A DNA stretch of 46,605 nt from an uncultured Clostridia bacterium. GTDB taxonomy: Bacteria > Bacillota > Clostridia > Christensenellales > Aristaeellaceae. The notes beneath the pieces were generated by a model. That model made no database searches, was not told where the DNA came from, and was given only the letters and a program-made list of their open reading frames with translations. Both the position numbers and the translations under genes were made by a program. Below, one piece after another: positions 15,537-23,528 of the stretch. The stretch lies in NCBI GenBank assembly GCA_946408995.1, contig CAMJUL010000027.1, positions 1 to 46,605 of the forward strand, in the 5' to 3' direction. Each line of letters starts with the position of its first letter. Within the stretch, counting starts at the first letter, position 1.

Positions 15537-16964
15537 TCAATAGTCGTTAATCTCGTCGTCCAGGTATTCCTGGAAGGAGTCCTGCGCCTTCTGCAGGGCC
15601 TTCATGACGTCCGCGCCTTCCCGGGTGATCATCCGCTGGATGACGGCCGTCAGTTCCCGGTACAGCTGCTGGGCAAAGACGGGCTCCTCGGATTTGAGGG
15701 TGATGGTCCCCTCCGAAATGGAATCGAAGAAATCCTGATACAGCCGCATATCCACATTGCTGTACTCGTCCACGATGGCCTGCTTGGCGGCATTGTATTC
15801 CTCGTCATTCCAGGCGCTGATGGCGGGGATCACAGGGGCGCCCCGGTCCCGCTTGGCCGCGTAATCAGCCCGCATGCCCTCGATGATGGCGTCGTCCAGG
15901 AAGGGCAGCTTGCCGATGACCCTCAGATAAGCCATCAGGGCGATCCCCTGGTCCCGGGTGATGTTGGGGGCGAACATATAGCAGGTGCCGCCGGCCAGGG
16001 CATACCTCCCCGCGTCCCCGGCCGGGAAGGGAATCAGCGCGAAATCCGCCACCGGAAGGCCCTTGTTGGCGGTGGGCTGGTCCACGGAATCGTCCGCGGC
16101 AAAGTTCATGGCCGCTTCCCCGGTCCCCAGGAGCGAATGGGCCCCAGCCCAGTCCGTGGTGGTGGTGTCGGCGTTGAGGATGTCGTATTTCCATTTCAGG
16201 TCCCGCATGAATTCCATGGCAGCCACACACTCCGGCGAGGTGAAATTGCACACCCAGCGGCCGTCCTCATCCTGGTATTCCAGGGCGCTTTCGCCCACGC
16301 ACCCGAAATTCCAGGCGATGTTGGTAAACAGCCAGCCGCCATATGTCTCGCTGGCGGGGAATACCAGGCCGGCTTTGCCGGTCTTTTCCTTGATGATCTT
16401 GCCGTATTCCGCCATCTCCTGCAGGGTCTTGGGGTACAGGGGCAGTCCGTCCCCGTCCACCAACCCCGCCTCGCGGAACAGCGCGATGTTGATGTGCATG
16501 CCAAGAACGTAGCCGTCCCTGGGCAGGCCGTAGATGCGGCCGTTTTCATCCGCAAGCATCTCCACATAGGAAGGGCTGAACTTGTCCAGCACGCCGAAGG
16601 CCTCCAGGGCCTCGGTGACGTCCCCCACCAGGTGCTGGCTGATCAGCAGCTGGGGATCCGTAAAGGGGGGCTGGAAGATGCTGGGGGCGGTACCTCCCTT
16701 GGCCATGGGGACGTAATTGCTCAGGGTATAGGAATAGTAATCCGGCACCAGGGTCACATTGGGGTACTGCCTGGCCATGGCGGCCCGGTAGCTTTCAAAC
16801 AGGGCCTTTTCCGCCTCGGGCGCCGTGTCCGCCGGCCAGTTCCCAAGGGTGATGGTGCAGGTCAGGTCCGCGTCAATGACCTCCTCCGCCATCGCGGAGG
16901 GAAGGGCGCAGACGAGAAGGCACAGGGCCAGAAAGCAGGAAAGCCACGGATACAGCCTGTTCAT
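15537..16964 (-). CDS. Sugar ABC transporter solute-binding protein
   Basis: This 475-residue extracytoplasmic protein captures the sugar and delivers it to the two permeases. The signal sequence is MNRLYPWLSCFLALCLLVCALPSAMAEE, with an AMA-EE cleavage site; a cysteine is present but no good lipobox, so membrane attachment is uncertain. The mature part shows the extracellular solute-binding family 1 pattern: ITLGNWPADTAPEAEKALFESYRAAMARQYPNVTL, IYGLPRDGYVLGMHINIALFREAGL, the TYGGWLFTNIAWNFG region and TGEAAMNFAADDSV. The ATG at 16964 has AAGGAGG seven bases upstream; the TTG at 16970 is unlikely. It heads the operon binding protein, permease, permease, GH65, GH65, controlled by the LacI-type operator at 17011-17024. 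Confidence 0.9.
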   Translation of the reverse strand: MNRLYPWLSCFLALCLLVCALPSAMAEEVIDADLTCTITLGNWPADTAPEAEKALFESYRAAMARQYPNVTLVPDYYSYTLSNYVPMAKGGTAPSIFQPPFTDPQLLISQHLVGDVTEALEAFGVLDKFSPSYVEMLADENGRIYGLPRDGYVLGMHINIALFREAGLVDGDGLPLYPKTLQEMAEYGKIIKEKTGKAGLVFPASETYGGWLFTNIAWNFGCVGESALEYQDEDGRWVCNFTSPECVAAMEFMRDLKWKYDILNADTTTTDWAGAHSLLGTGEAAMNFAADDSVDQPTANKGLPVADFALIPFPAGDAGRYALAGGTCYMFAPNITRDQGIALMAYLRVIGKLPFLDDAIIEGMRADYAAKRDRGAPVIPAISAWNDEEYNAAKQAIVDEYSNVDMRLYQDFFDSISEGTITLKSEEPVFAQQLYRELTAVIQRMITREGADVMKALQKAQDSFQEYLDDEINDY

Positions 16965-17010
16965 GTTCAAACCTCCTTATCAACCTGTGTGAACGGTTCT
17001 TTGTGAATAG

Positions 17011-17062
17011 GTTTAGCGTTAAACTCTGTCCTGATTATAGTATATTTCAACCGATTCGTCAA
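17011..17062 (-). promoter_or_regulatory. Promoter and LacI-type operator of the transport/phosphorylase operon
   Basis: Minus strand: TTGACG (17057-17062), 17 bases, TATAAT (17034-17039). The operator GTTTAGCGTTAAAC (plus-strand reading, 17011-17024) starts nine bases after the -10. It is the third copy of the operator in the locus. Confidence 0.9.
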
Positions 17063-17497
17063 TGTATAAAACAAAAAAAGGGCCCCAAAAGCGACGGAAA
17101 AGGCACAGGAAAAACCCCGCTTCCTTTATCCCGCCCCCGGGACCGCCGGACGAAAAGGCAGGGGTTCAGCCGCCTCCCCTTCAATGGAAGCCAGCGCGCC
17201 GGCATCTTCAGCGGGGGAAGACCCCTGAACCCAGGACCTTCGCATGCGCCGAAGGAACGCTTCTTTAGACAGGAACGCTTCTTTAGACAGGAACGCTTCT
17301 TTAGACAGGAACGGGTATCAGGGGCGGCCGCCTGGCCTCCCTGCGAAGGCCCGCGTGGGCCGCGGCCCAGCGCCGCGCTTCTATTGCTTCCTGCGGCGAA
17401 TCATGTTATACTTTTTTCCCGGGTTTTTCTAAATAAACGATAAGCTCCATGAGGCCCGTGTCACGTTCGTCCGGGAACCTGGAGCCGGAGGATACAA
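17063..17497. other. Intergenic region, no gene supported
   Basis: The open frames here (for example 17003-17443) have the composition of noncoding GC-rich DNA and contain a tandem repeat. The only structure seen is that repeat (17254-17313). A GGAGG ribosome site at 17486-17490 belongs to the aldo/keto reductase at 17498. Confidence 0.5.
17254..17313. repeat. 18-bp tandem direct repeat, 3.3 copies
   Basis: The unit GGAACGCTTCTTTAGACA occurs three times without a mismatch (17254-17271, 17272-17289, 17290-17307), followed by a partial GGAACG. Unit length is a multiple of three, so overlapping frames give repeats such as RFFRQE, but no coding gene is supported. There are no spacers, so it is not a CRISPR array. 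Confidence 0.9.
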
Positions 17498-18595
17498 ATG
17501 AGATATCGCATCAGCAAAAAGACCGGAGACCGGATCAGCGAGATCGGCCTGGGCTCCGCCTATATGCCGGAAACGCCCCTCTCCGAGGCCATCCCTGCCC
17601 TGCGCCGGGCTTACGAGGGCGGCATCAACTACTACGATCTGGCGGCGGGCGACGGCAAAGCCTTTCCCATGTACGGGGAAGCCTTTGCCGACGTGCGCAG
17701 AAACATCCTCTACCAGATCCACTTCGGAGCGGATTATTCCAACGGCACTTACGGCTGGTCCCTGAAACTGGATACCGTCCGGCGCTCTATTGAAAAGCAG
17801 CTCAAAGAGCTGCGCACCGATTATATCGATTATGGATTTATCCATTGCCAGGATGAGCTCTCCGACTGGGATACGTACCGGAAAAACGGGGTCTACGACT
17901 TTATACTGAAGCTGAAGGAGCAGGGCATCGTCCGCCGCATCGGGCTCTCCTCCCATACGCCGGCGGTCATTGACCGTATCCTGGACGATGCGGATGTTGA
18001 CATGCTGATGTTTTCCATCAATCCCGCCTACGATTACGGGCAGGGGGAATATGCCAACGGCAGCGCCGACGAGCGGGCGGCGGTCTATCGCCGGTGCGAA
18101 AAAGAGGGCATCGGCATTACGGTGATGAAGCCCTTCTCCGGCGGGCAGCTGCTGGACGCCCGGCAGTCGCCTTTTGGCCGGGCGCTGACAGAATATCAGT
18201 GCATCCGCTATGCGCTGGACCGGCCGGGCGTATTATGCGTGCTTCCCGGCGCGCGAAGCCTCGGGGAGATCGAAAAGCTGCTCGCGTATGAAGCCCAAAC
18301 GGAGGAGGCGCTGGATTATTCCGTCATCGGTTCCTTCGCGCCGCCCCAGGCCAACGGGAAATGCGTGTACTGCAACCATTGCAAGCCCTGTCCCGCAGGG
18401 ATCGATATCGGCCTGGTGAACAAGTATTACGATCTGGCACAGGCCGGAGACACGCTGGCGGTTGAGCACTACAAAACGCTGGAAAAAAGCGCTGCCGACT
18501 GCATCCAATGTGGCCACTGCGACAGCCGCTGCCCCTTCTCCGTAAGGCAAAGCGGGAGGATGCGCGAGATCCGCGCTTTTATGGACGCCAGGTGA
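17498..18595 (+). CDS. Aldo/keto reductase with C-terminal 2x[4Fe-4S] ferredoxin domain
   Basis: This is a 365-residue cytoplasmic oxidoreductase. The aldo/keto reductase barrel covers about 1-270: ISEIGLGSAYMPETPLSEA, GGINYYDLAAGDG, the RSIEKQLKELRTDYIDYGFIH strand and GIGITVMKPFSGGQLL. The C-terminal part carries two cysteine clusters, CVYCNHCKPCPAGIDI (near 291-306) and CIQCGHCDSRCPF (near 335-347), which fit two [4Fe-4S] centres. Proteins of this layout are common in anaerobic Firmicutes; substrates are mostly unknown. GGAGGATACAA precedes the ATG. It is convergent with the radical-SAM operon that ends at 18636, only 40 bases away. Confidence 0.85.
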   Translation: MRYRISKKTGDRISEIGLGSAYMPETPLSEAIPALRRAYEGGINYYDLAAGDGKAFPMYGEAFADVRRNILYQIHFGADYSNGTYGWSLKLDTVRRSIEKQLKELRTDYIDYGFIHCQDELSDWDTYRKNGVYDFILKLKEQGIVRRIGLSSHTPAVIDRILDDADVDMLMFSINPAYDYGQGEYANGSADERAAVYRRCEKEGIGITVMKPFSGGQLLDARQSPFGRALTEYQCIRYALDRPGVLCVLPGARSLGEIEKLLAYEAQTEEALDYSVIGSFAPPQANGKCVYCNHCKPCPAGIDIGLVNKYYDLAQAGDTLAVEHYKTLEKSAADCIQCGHCDSRCPFSVRQSGRMREIRAFMDAR

Positions 18596-18635
18596 CCGGC
18601 GCTCCCGGACAGCGTCCAAACCGGGATACGGCGGC

Positions 18636-19550
18636 TTACCGTTTGTTTCTTACGCCGCTGTTGCCGGTGCCCCGGACCTCCTCATGGTAGAAGTAATCCA
18701 CGATGGTGGGATGCCCCTGCGGTACCCGCTCATAGGGCGTTTCATTGTCGACAAAGCGGCAGCCGTGCCGCTTGGCCATTTCCTCCGCTTTCTTTTCAAG
18801 GGCCTCAAAACAGCTCCGGTCCCGCTTATTGTATATCTCCTCATACAGCGGGAGAAGCTCCGGACGTTTTTGGGCGATGTAGCCCATGATGCCCGCCTTG
18901 AACCCGCCGCGCAGGTTCAGGTTTTCCAGCCAGACAAGGTCGCACTGATCTTTTGCGCGCTCAAAAATAGCCTCAATATCCGTGATCCCCGGGAACACGG
19001 GCGAAATGAAGCAGACGGTGCGGATGCCCGCTTCATAGACCCGCTTCATGGCCGCGAGGCGTCTTTCGATGCTGACCGCGGCGTCCATGTCGTTTTTGAA
19101 CGCCTCATCCAGCGTATTCACCGACCAGGAGACCGTCAGCCGGTTCCGCCCGTTGATCTCAAGAAGCAGGTCCAGATCCCGCAGGACGAGATCGGATTTG
19201 GTGCAGATCAGGATCTCCGCGCCGCTGTCTTTGAGCTGCTCCAGCAGAAGGCGGGTCCTCCCAAACTTCTCCTCCAGCGGATTGTAGCCGTCCGTGACTG
19301 TCCCGACGATCACCTTCTGACCGGCATACTTCCCGGGATCCGTGATCGCGGGCCATTCCTTCACATCCATGAAGGCGCCCCAGTCCTCGGTATGTCCGGT
19401 AAACCGCTTCATAAAGCTGGCGTAGCAGTATCTGCAGGCATGCGGACAGCCCACATACGGATTGACCGAATACCCGCCCAGCGGCGCGCTGGATTTTGTC
19501 ATAATGTTCCCGGTCCGGACGAACCCTATTTTGATTTCCGTTTGTTCCAT
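18636..19550 (-). CDS. SPL-family radical SAM protein
   Basis: This is a 304-residue [4Fe-4S] enzyme. Residues 35-42 carry the radical-SAM motif CPHACRYC, followed by YASFMKRFTGHTEDWGAFMDVK, as in spore-photoproduct-lyase-like (Rv2578c/SplB-like) proteins. VIVGTVTDGYNPLEEKFGRTRLLLEQL and LLLEINGRNRLTVSWSVNTLDE form later strands of the barrel. The function of this branch is not established; DNA or nucleic-acid-linked chemistry is only a family-level guess. The ATG at 19550 lies inside the end of the upstream DUF5131 gene (25-base overlap), with GGAGG ten bases upstream; the longer frame to 19754 overlaps that gene completely and is rejected. It forms an operon with DUF5131 and MarR. Confidence 0.85.
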   Translation of the reverse strand: MEQTEIKIGFVRTGNIMTKSSAPLGGYSVNPYVGCPHACRYCYASFMKRFTGHTEDWGAFMDVKEWPAITDPGKYAGQKVIVGTVTDGYNPLEEKFGRTRLLLEQLKDSGAEILICTKSDLVLRDLDLLLEINGRNRLTVSWSVNTLDEAFKNDMDAAVSIERRLAAMKRVYEAGIRTVCFISPVFPGITDIEAIFERAKDQCDLVWLENLNLRGGFKAGIMGYIAQKRPELLPLYEEIYNKRDRSCFEALEKKAEEMAKRHGCRFVDNETPYERVPQGHPTIVDYFYHEEVRGTGNSGVRNKR

Positions 19551-20227
19551 GCGCTCTGTTCCTCCAATACGCGATCGAATGCTTCCGGCAGCTCCTGGAT
19601 CATCTGTTCCTCGCCCATGATGGGAACGAGATCCTCTTTCCAGAAGACCGGTATATGATCCTTGTGCGCCTGCTCCGTCAGGGAGCGGGCCCATGCAGGC
19701 TCCGTATGGACCTTCCGGCTCTGCGCGCCGGTCATGGTGCCGATGACGATCCACCCGATGCCGGACAGATCGACCGTTCCGGGATCATCGAACAGCGGCT
19801 CAAACGTCACATGATAATGCTTCGCCTTCACGTTCTCCCGGAGCGCGTCGATGCGCCAGCGTTCCGCTTTCCTCGTCACCGTCACGCCGAACCAGGCGTT
19901 GTCAAGATCGGTGCTGAAACGGAGCAGGTCCGGCCGTTTGCTCAGAAACAGAAACCGGTGCTGCGGATTCCTGCGGATCTTTTCAAAGACCTCCTCCCGC
20001 CATTCCGTTTTCCAGACCGCAAGGTCGCTCATCCCCGTCAGCAGGAAGTTCCGGGGGCAGGGTCTGTCCATCCCTTTCAGCTTGCCCGGAAAGAACTCCG
20101 GCTGCGAAAAGTCCCCGGTCATGCGATACCGCTTCGCGTTGTTCCGGGCATAGCAGTACGGACAGCCCACGTTGCAGCCGATCACCAGGTTCATGTTTTG
20201 GATAAGGTCCTTGATGCATGCGCTCAT
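19526..20227 (-). CDS. DUF5131 (phage Gp37/Gp68-like) radical-SAM-type protein
   Basis: This is a 233-residue protein. Near the N-terminus is CNVGCPYCYARNNAKRY (C18, C22, C25), a CxxxCxxC radical-SAM signature, followed by FLLTGMSDLAVWKTEW, RFLFLSKRPDLLRF, WFGVTVTRKAERWRIDALRE and HVTFEPLFDDPGTVDLSGIGWIVIGTMTGAQSRK, a layout typical of DUF5131/Gp37-Gp68-like proteins. Its start codon overlaps the MarR stop (ATGA), so it is translationally coupled; its own end overlaps the SPL-like gene. The family is found in phages and bacteria and its reaction is unknown. Control by the MarR regulator is inferred from the operon. Confidence 0.85.
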   Translation of the reverse strand: MSACIKDLIQNMNLVIGCNVGCPYCYARNNAKRYRMTGDFSQPEFFPGKLKGMDRPCPRNFLLTGMSDLAVWKTEWREEVFEKIRRNPQHRFLFLSKRPDLLRFSTDLDNAWFGVTVTRKAERWRIDALRENVKAKHYHVTFEPLFDDPGTVDLSGIGWIVIGTMTGAQSRKVHTEPAWARSLTEQAHKDHIPVFWKEDLVPIMGEEQMIQELPEAFDRVLEEQSAWNKRKSK

Positions 20228-20661
20228 GGCTTCCTTTTTCCCTCCAGATTCGCCTGGATCCGCCTTAGATAATCCTCGAACCGCCGGATCTCATCGTCCG
20301 TGAAGTCCTTGTAGTACATGGCGCTCATTTGATCGGAAACGGCCTCATACTCCGTCTGCAGCTCCTTTGCCTTTTCCGTCAGGAAGAGCAGCGTCTTTCG
20401 CTTGTCCCGGCTGTCCGTCTCCCTGCGGATCAGGCCCTGCCTCTCCATGCGTTCCAGCATCGTTGTCAGGGACGTAATGGCAAGGCCGCATGTTTCGGAG
20501 ACCGTTTTGATCGGCACGCCGTCCCGCTGCCAGAGGACATACAGGATCCGTCCCTGGGCGCCGTTGAAAGCGTCTATGCCCTTTTCAGCCAGCACCTTTT
20601 CAAAGAGACGGTCTCCAAGCTGCTTGATCTTGGAGACCAGGAAACCGCCGTTCTTGACCAC
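20224..20661 (-). CDS. MarR-family transcriptional regulator
   Basis: This is a 145-residue winged-helix regulator. It has the MarR layout: helix GGFLVSKIKQLGDRLFEKVLAEKGI, the NGAQGRILYVLWQRDG strand-helix, recognition helix GLAITSLTTMLERMERQGLI and wing RRETDSRDKRKTLLFLTEKAKEL. The start is taken as the GTG at 20661 because TAGGAG lies eight bases upstream and the likely promoter -10 (20693-20698) overlaps the upstream ATG at 20694, which also lacks a ribosome site. If the ATG is used, the protein is 11 residues longer. Its stop overlaps the start of the DUF5131 gene. Autoregulation is plausible; no clear palindrome was identified. Confidence 0.8.
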   Translation of the reverse strand: MVKNGGFLVSKIKQLGDRLFEKVLAEKGIDAFNGAQGRILYVLWQRDGVPIKTVSETCGLAITSLTTMLERMERQGLIRRETDSRDKRKTLLFLTEKAKELQTEYEAVSDQMSAMYYKDFTDDEIRRFEDYLRRIQANLEGKRKP

Positions 20662-20692
20662 ACCAACAACTCCTATATCGTAGTATTTTTCC

Positions 20693-20721
20693 ATTGTGCC
20701 ATACCGGCGCTGTTTTGTCAA
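20693..20721 (-). promoter_or_regulatory. Probable promoter of the MarR-DUF5131-SPL operon
   Basis: Minus strand: TTGACA (20716-20721), 17 bases, CACAAT (20693-20698; 4 of 6 matches to TATAAT). This position places transcription start just past the ATG at 20694, supporting the GTG start at 20661. Confidence 0.5.
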
Positions 20722-20865
20722 CCAAAACCGGTCCGTTTGCAAGGCGGCAAAGGCTCTTCCGCCCTTTGGCGCACTGTCCCGGGTCCATGCCCTTTCCGCA
20801 TGTCCTATACCTCCCAAAAAAACGTCTCCGCTTGGAACCTTCAGGATTTGAGAGAGGATGAGAAT

Positions 20866-21666
20866 ATGAAAACCGAAAAACGGATTTCCCGCGTCAGAAA
20901 GATCATCGGCACCATTCTGCTGGTCCTGGTGGGTCTTCTTCTCATCGATGTCGCTTTTGTGATGCCAGCCAGGATTGACGCCGTTGTGCTGAAAGCGGAT
21001 TATCAGAAGGTTTTCATCTATGAGATCTGCCTTTGCGTGATCCTGCTGTCGTTCGCGCTGGATCTCCGATTCGATCTCTTTGCCGGATGGAAGTCCCTCT
21101 TCCTCAGGGCCGTCGGCTGGCTCCTGCGCGCCGTCCTCGTTCTGTTGAGCGCGGTGATCCTCTTCTTCTGTGGGAAAGTGATCATCGGCGGCATGGTCAA
21201 TACCGCCGGCCAGGCGGACCATGCCATCGTGCTTGGACTGGCTTTGGAAAACGGGAAACCCGCGCCTGACCTTTTGGCAAGGCTGGACACCGCCCGGGAA
21301 TACCTGGAGCGGTATCCTCAGGCGCGTCTGATTCTGACCGGCGGAAACGCAGACGCGTCCGGCCGGACCGAAGCCGCCGTCATGCGGGATATTCTGCTTG
21401 AGCAGAACGTGCCGGAAGACAGGCTGATCCTTGAGGACCAGGCGCAAACGACGAAGGAGAACTTCCGCAACATCGCCGAAATCGTTTCTGCGCAGGACCC
21501 GGTCGTGATGATCAGCAGCAATTATCACATGGACCGTGCCGTCCGGATCGCATCGGAAAACGACTTCACACATGTAATGAGGCTTCCGGCCCCTTCCGAC
21601 ATCCTTGCATTTGGCGCGAACATGCTCTCGGAAGTCGTGCTGGATTTGAACGACCTCACAAAATAA
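20866..21666 (+). CDS. YdcF/SanA-like (DUF218) membrane protein
   Basis: This is a 266-residue protein with about four membrane segments in the first 110 residues (IIGTILLVLVGLLLIDVAFVM, VFIYEICLCVILLSFALDL, SLFLRAVGWLLRAVLVLLSAVILFFCG) followed by an extracytoplasmic or cytoplasmic DUF218 domain: ADHAIVLGLALENGKPAPDLLARLDTAREYLERYP, LILTGGNADASGRTEAAVMRDILL, ILEDQAQTTKENFRNI and VVMISSNYHMDRAVRIA. The family is linked to envelope functions, but its chemistry is poorly known. The ATG at 20866 follows GAGAGGATGAGAAT; the frame open to 20329 overlaps the opposite-strand MarR gene and is rejected. It is divergent from the MarR operon. Confidence 0.8.
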   Translation: MKTEKRISRVRKIIGTILLVLVGLLLIDVAFVMPARIDAVVLKADYQKVFIYEICLCVILLSFALDLRFDLFAGWKSLFLRAVGWLLRAVLVLLSAVILFFCGKVIIGGMVNTAGQADHAIVLGLALENGKPAPDLLARLDTAREYLERYPQARLILTGGNADASGRTEAAVMRDILLEQNVPEDRLILEDQAQTTKENFRNIAEIVSAQDPVVMISSNYHMDRAVRIASENDFTHVMRLPAPSDILAFGANMLSEVVLDLNDLTK

Positions 21667-21823
21667 CAGGCTTGCCATGGGTCACAGGCGGTTTTCCGTT
21701 CCCCGACCCATCCCCGTGCCGGAGGGTTTTTTCGAGGGCCCAATCGTCCCGTGGTCCTTTCCATGAAGCGCCGGGGAAGCCCGGCCCTCCCCGACAGGCG
21801 GGACGACAAGATCCAAAGAAGAA

Positions 21824-21862
21824 CAGGCAGAGGACTCCTGAACGTCCTCTGCCTGCATTTTG
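21824..21862. terminator. Bidirectional terminator
   Basis: Perfect 12-bp stem CAGGCAGAGGAC/GTCCTCTGCCTG (21824-21835 and 21844-21855), followed by CATTTTGTCTT on the plus strand and TTCTTCTTTGG on the minus strand. It ends ydcF on one side and the broken minus-strand gene at 21895-22190 on the other. Confidence 0.75.
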
Positions 21863-21894
21863 TCTTGGAAACAAGGGCCATTTCCCCTTCCCCT

Positions 21895-22190
21895 TCATTG
21901 GATCCTTTGAGGCTCATCTTCCCTGACGGCCACACCGTTGATAGACAGCGTATCCCCATTCAGATCGACATTGCCCGGTTCGCCGTTGAAGGCGGCCGCA
22001 GAACTGTCGCCGTTCAAGGTCCAGGCGGAATCGCTGTCCAGACCCGTCCCTTCACAAGGACAGCATTTTCTCCCTCAGCAGCGGAGACACAAGCGATGCC
22101 CTCGCTGCTCTCCGTCACGGTTTCCGCGTCAGGGTTTTCGTCCTGTTCCCCGATCCTCCCGGATCCCTTCAATTTGCCGCTTCCCGCGAA
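21895..22190 (-). pseudogene. Frameshifted remnant of a small acidic protein gene
   Basis: On the minus strand one frame reads NPDAETVTESSEGIACVSAA then EGENAVLVKG down to about 22050, and a second frame carries on without a gap as LDSDSAWTLNGDSSAAAFNG, then EPGNVDLNGDTLSINGVAV and REDEPQRIQ before a TGA at 21895-21897. A single missing base near 22050 would join them. The joined protein is acidic and rich in N, G, D and S, like an exported or lipoprotein-type protein, but no start codon or signal peptide is recognisable above 22190. No family is recognised. The perfect terminator stem just downstream (21824-21855) supports that this was once a gene on this strand. The remaining DNA in 21667-22499 showed nothing else besides that stem and the terminator at 22389-22413. 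Confidence 0.5.
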
Positions 22191-22388
22191 GTGTCCACAG
22201 GCCGCCTGCGGCCGCCGCCTCCGCTTACTGCAGGAAGCGCGTCTTTGGCGCCGGGCACCGCCCGGTCGTCAAAACGCCGGTGGAAAAAAGGCCGCGAGGG
22301 CTTCCTTGACCGGCGTTTGTCCCAAGACCGGTCCCCGGAAAGAACGCCAAAGCCGGCCTCCGACAGCAGGCATGATCCCCGGCGTCTG

Positions 22389-22413
22389 AAAAGGGGCCCT
22401 TCGGGCCTTTTTC
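22389..22413 (+). terminator. Terminator-like hairpin with T-run
   Basis: AAAAGGGGCCC/GGGCCTTTTT stem with loop TTC, ending in five T. It lies about 90 bases before the nucleoside phosphorylase gene and insulates it from upstream reading. Confidence 0.6.
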
Positions 22414-22499
22414 GTTTTGCGGATTTATGGTATCATCTGTAGGGATGACCAACGGGCGCGCTCGGATCAACATATTTCAGGATGAGGAGTTGATTTACA

Positions 22500-23255
22500 A
22501 TGATCACAGATACCTTCGATGATCAGTCTCCGGCCATTATCAATCCTGTCCCTAAAGCGGACGCGGTCGAAGCAGACGCCTGCATCGTCACTTTTTCCTA
22601 TGAGATCGAAAAACAGGTGGCCGAAAAAGCTGCCAGTGAAGAAATCGCGTCCCTGTGGTGCGCTACCGGAAGGACTCCGGTCTATCTGATCAAAAGGAAC
22701 GGAAAGCGTTTTGCATTTTACAAAACCTATGTCGGCGCGCCGATCACGACCGGTCTGATGGAAGATGCTACGATAGAGTTGAAATGCAAAAAATTCATTC
22801 TCTTTGGAGGCGCAGGGTGTCTTAACAAGGAAATCGCCCATGGGAAGGTGATGGTGCCGACCGAAGCCTACAGAGATGAAGGAACGTCCTATCACTATGC
22901 TCCAGCCGCGGATTATATTCCGGTGCCCAATTCAGCTGTCGTGGCGCAGTTTATGAAAGAAAACGGGATCCCATTTGTTCAGGGAAAAACATGGACAACG
23001 GATTCTTTCTATCGGGAAACAAGAAACAATTTTGAAAAGCGCAAAGCCGACGGGTGCATTTCGGTTGAAATGGAATGCGCAGGCGTTCAGGCCATGTGTT
23101 CCTTCCGCGGGCTGGAGCTCTATGCATTCTTTACAAGCGGTGATCTGCTGGATGCTCCCGAGTGGGATGAACGAGGCAAGGACTATCGCAACGGCGGGCA
23201 GCATGACGTTGGACATTTTGATATTGCCCTCGCGCTGGCAGAGTATGTTTCATGA
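22500..23255 (+). CDS. Nucleoside phosphorylase (uridine/purine phosphorylase superfamily)
   Basis: This 251-residue cytoplasmic enzyme cleaves nucleosides with phosphate. Family features in order: a base-proximal N-terminal segment, PVYLIKRNGKRFAFYKTYVGAPITTGLMEDA (phosphate-site region), KKFILFGGAGCLNKEIAHGKVMVPTEAYRDEGTSYHY (the GGAG-type motif) and GCISVEMECAGVQAMCSFRGLELYAFFTSGDLLD, where the VEME motif holds the ribose and the Asp contacts the base. It resembles the Udp-like branch common in Firmicutes more than trimeric purine phosphorylases. GGAG lies before the ATG. It appears monocistronic. Confidence 0.85.
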   Translation: MITDTFDDQSPAIINPVPKADAVEADACIVTFSYEIEKQVAEKAASEEIASLWCATGRTPVYLIKRNGKRFAFYKTYVGAPITTGLMEDATIELKCKKFILFGGAGCLNKEIAHGKVMVPTEAYRDEGTSYHYAPAADYIPVPNSAVVAQFMKENGIPFVQGKTWTTDSFYRETRNNFEKRKADGCISVEMECAGVQAMCSFRGLELYAFFTSGDLLDAPEWDERGKDYRNGGQHDVGHFDIALALAEYVS

Positions 23256-23528
23256 TCTGCGCAGGGCCTTTCCATTTGTCCGTTTCCTGACGCCCTGCAA
23301 GCCGGAAACGATCCTTTTTTTCCCCCCCCGCAGTGCTCCCGGTTTGAATCGAACCCGGCAGCGGGGTTTGCACAGGAGGGCGGCCTGCAGGAGATTCCGG
23401 GCGGTCAAAACACCCGTTTTTTGAGGCTTGCGCGTTTGTCCGTATATGGGCAGATCCACGCTGCCAAAGGCTCAAGGCTGCTCCCTGCCATCGTGGTCAA
23501 AAATGAGACAGGAGGGAGATTCAAAAAA

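Noticed and set aside
17254-17313. Possible CRISPR array
   Set aside because: The repeats are directly adjacent without spacers and only 18 bp long; no cas gene is near.
17003-17443. 146-codon frame with RFFRQE repeats
   Set aside because: The repeats come from the 18-bp minisatellite; no ribosome site and a noncoding-like composition.
18636-19754. Longer version of the SPL-like protein starting at 19754
   Set aside because: The added 68 residues lie in another frame of the DUF5131 gene and have no family match; ATG 19550 has a good ribosome site.
20224-21678. 484-codon minus-strand frame as a single long MarR-type protein
   Set aside because: Only the last 145-156 residues are MarR; the rest is antisense to the YdcF-like gene.
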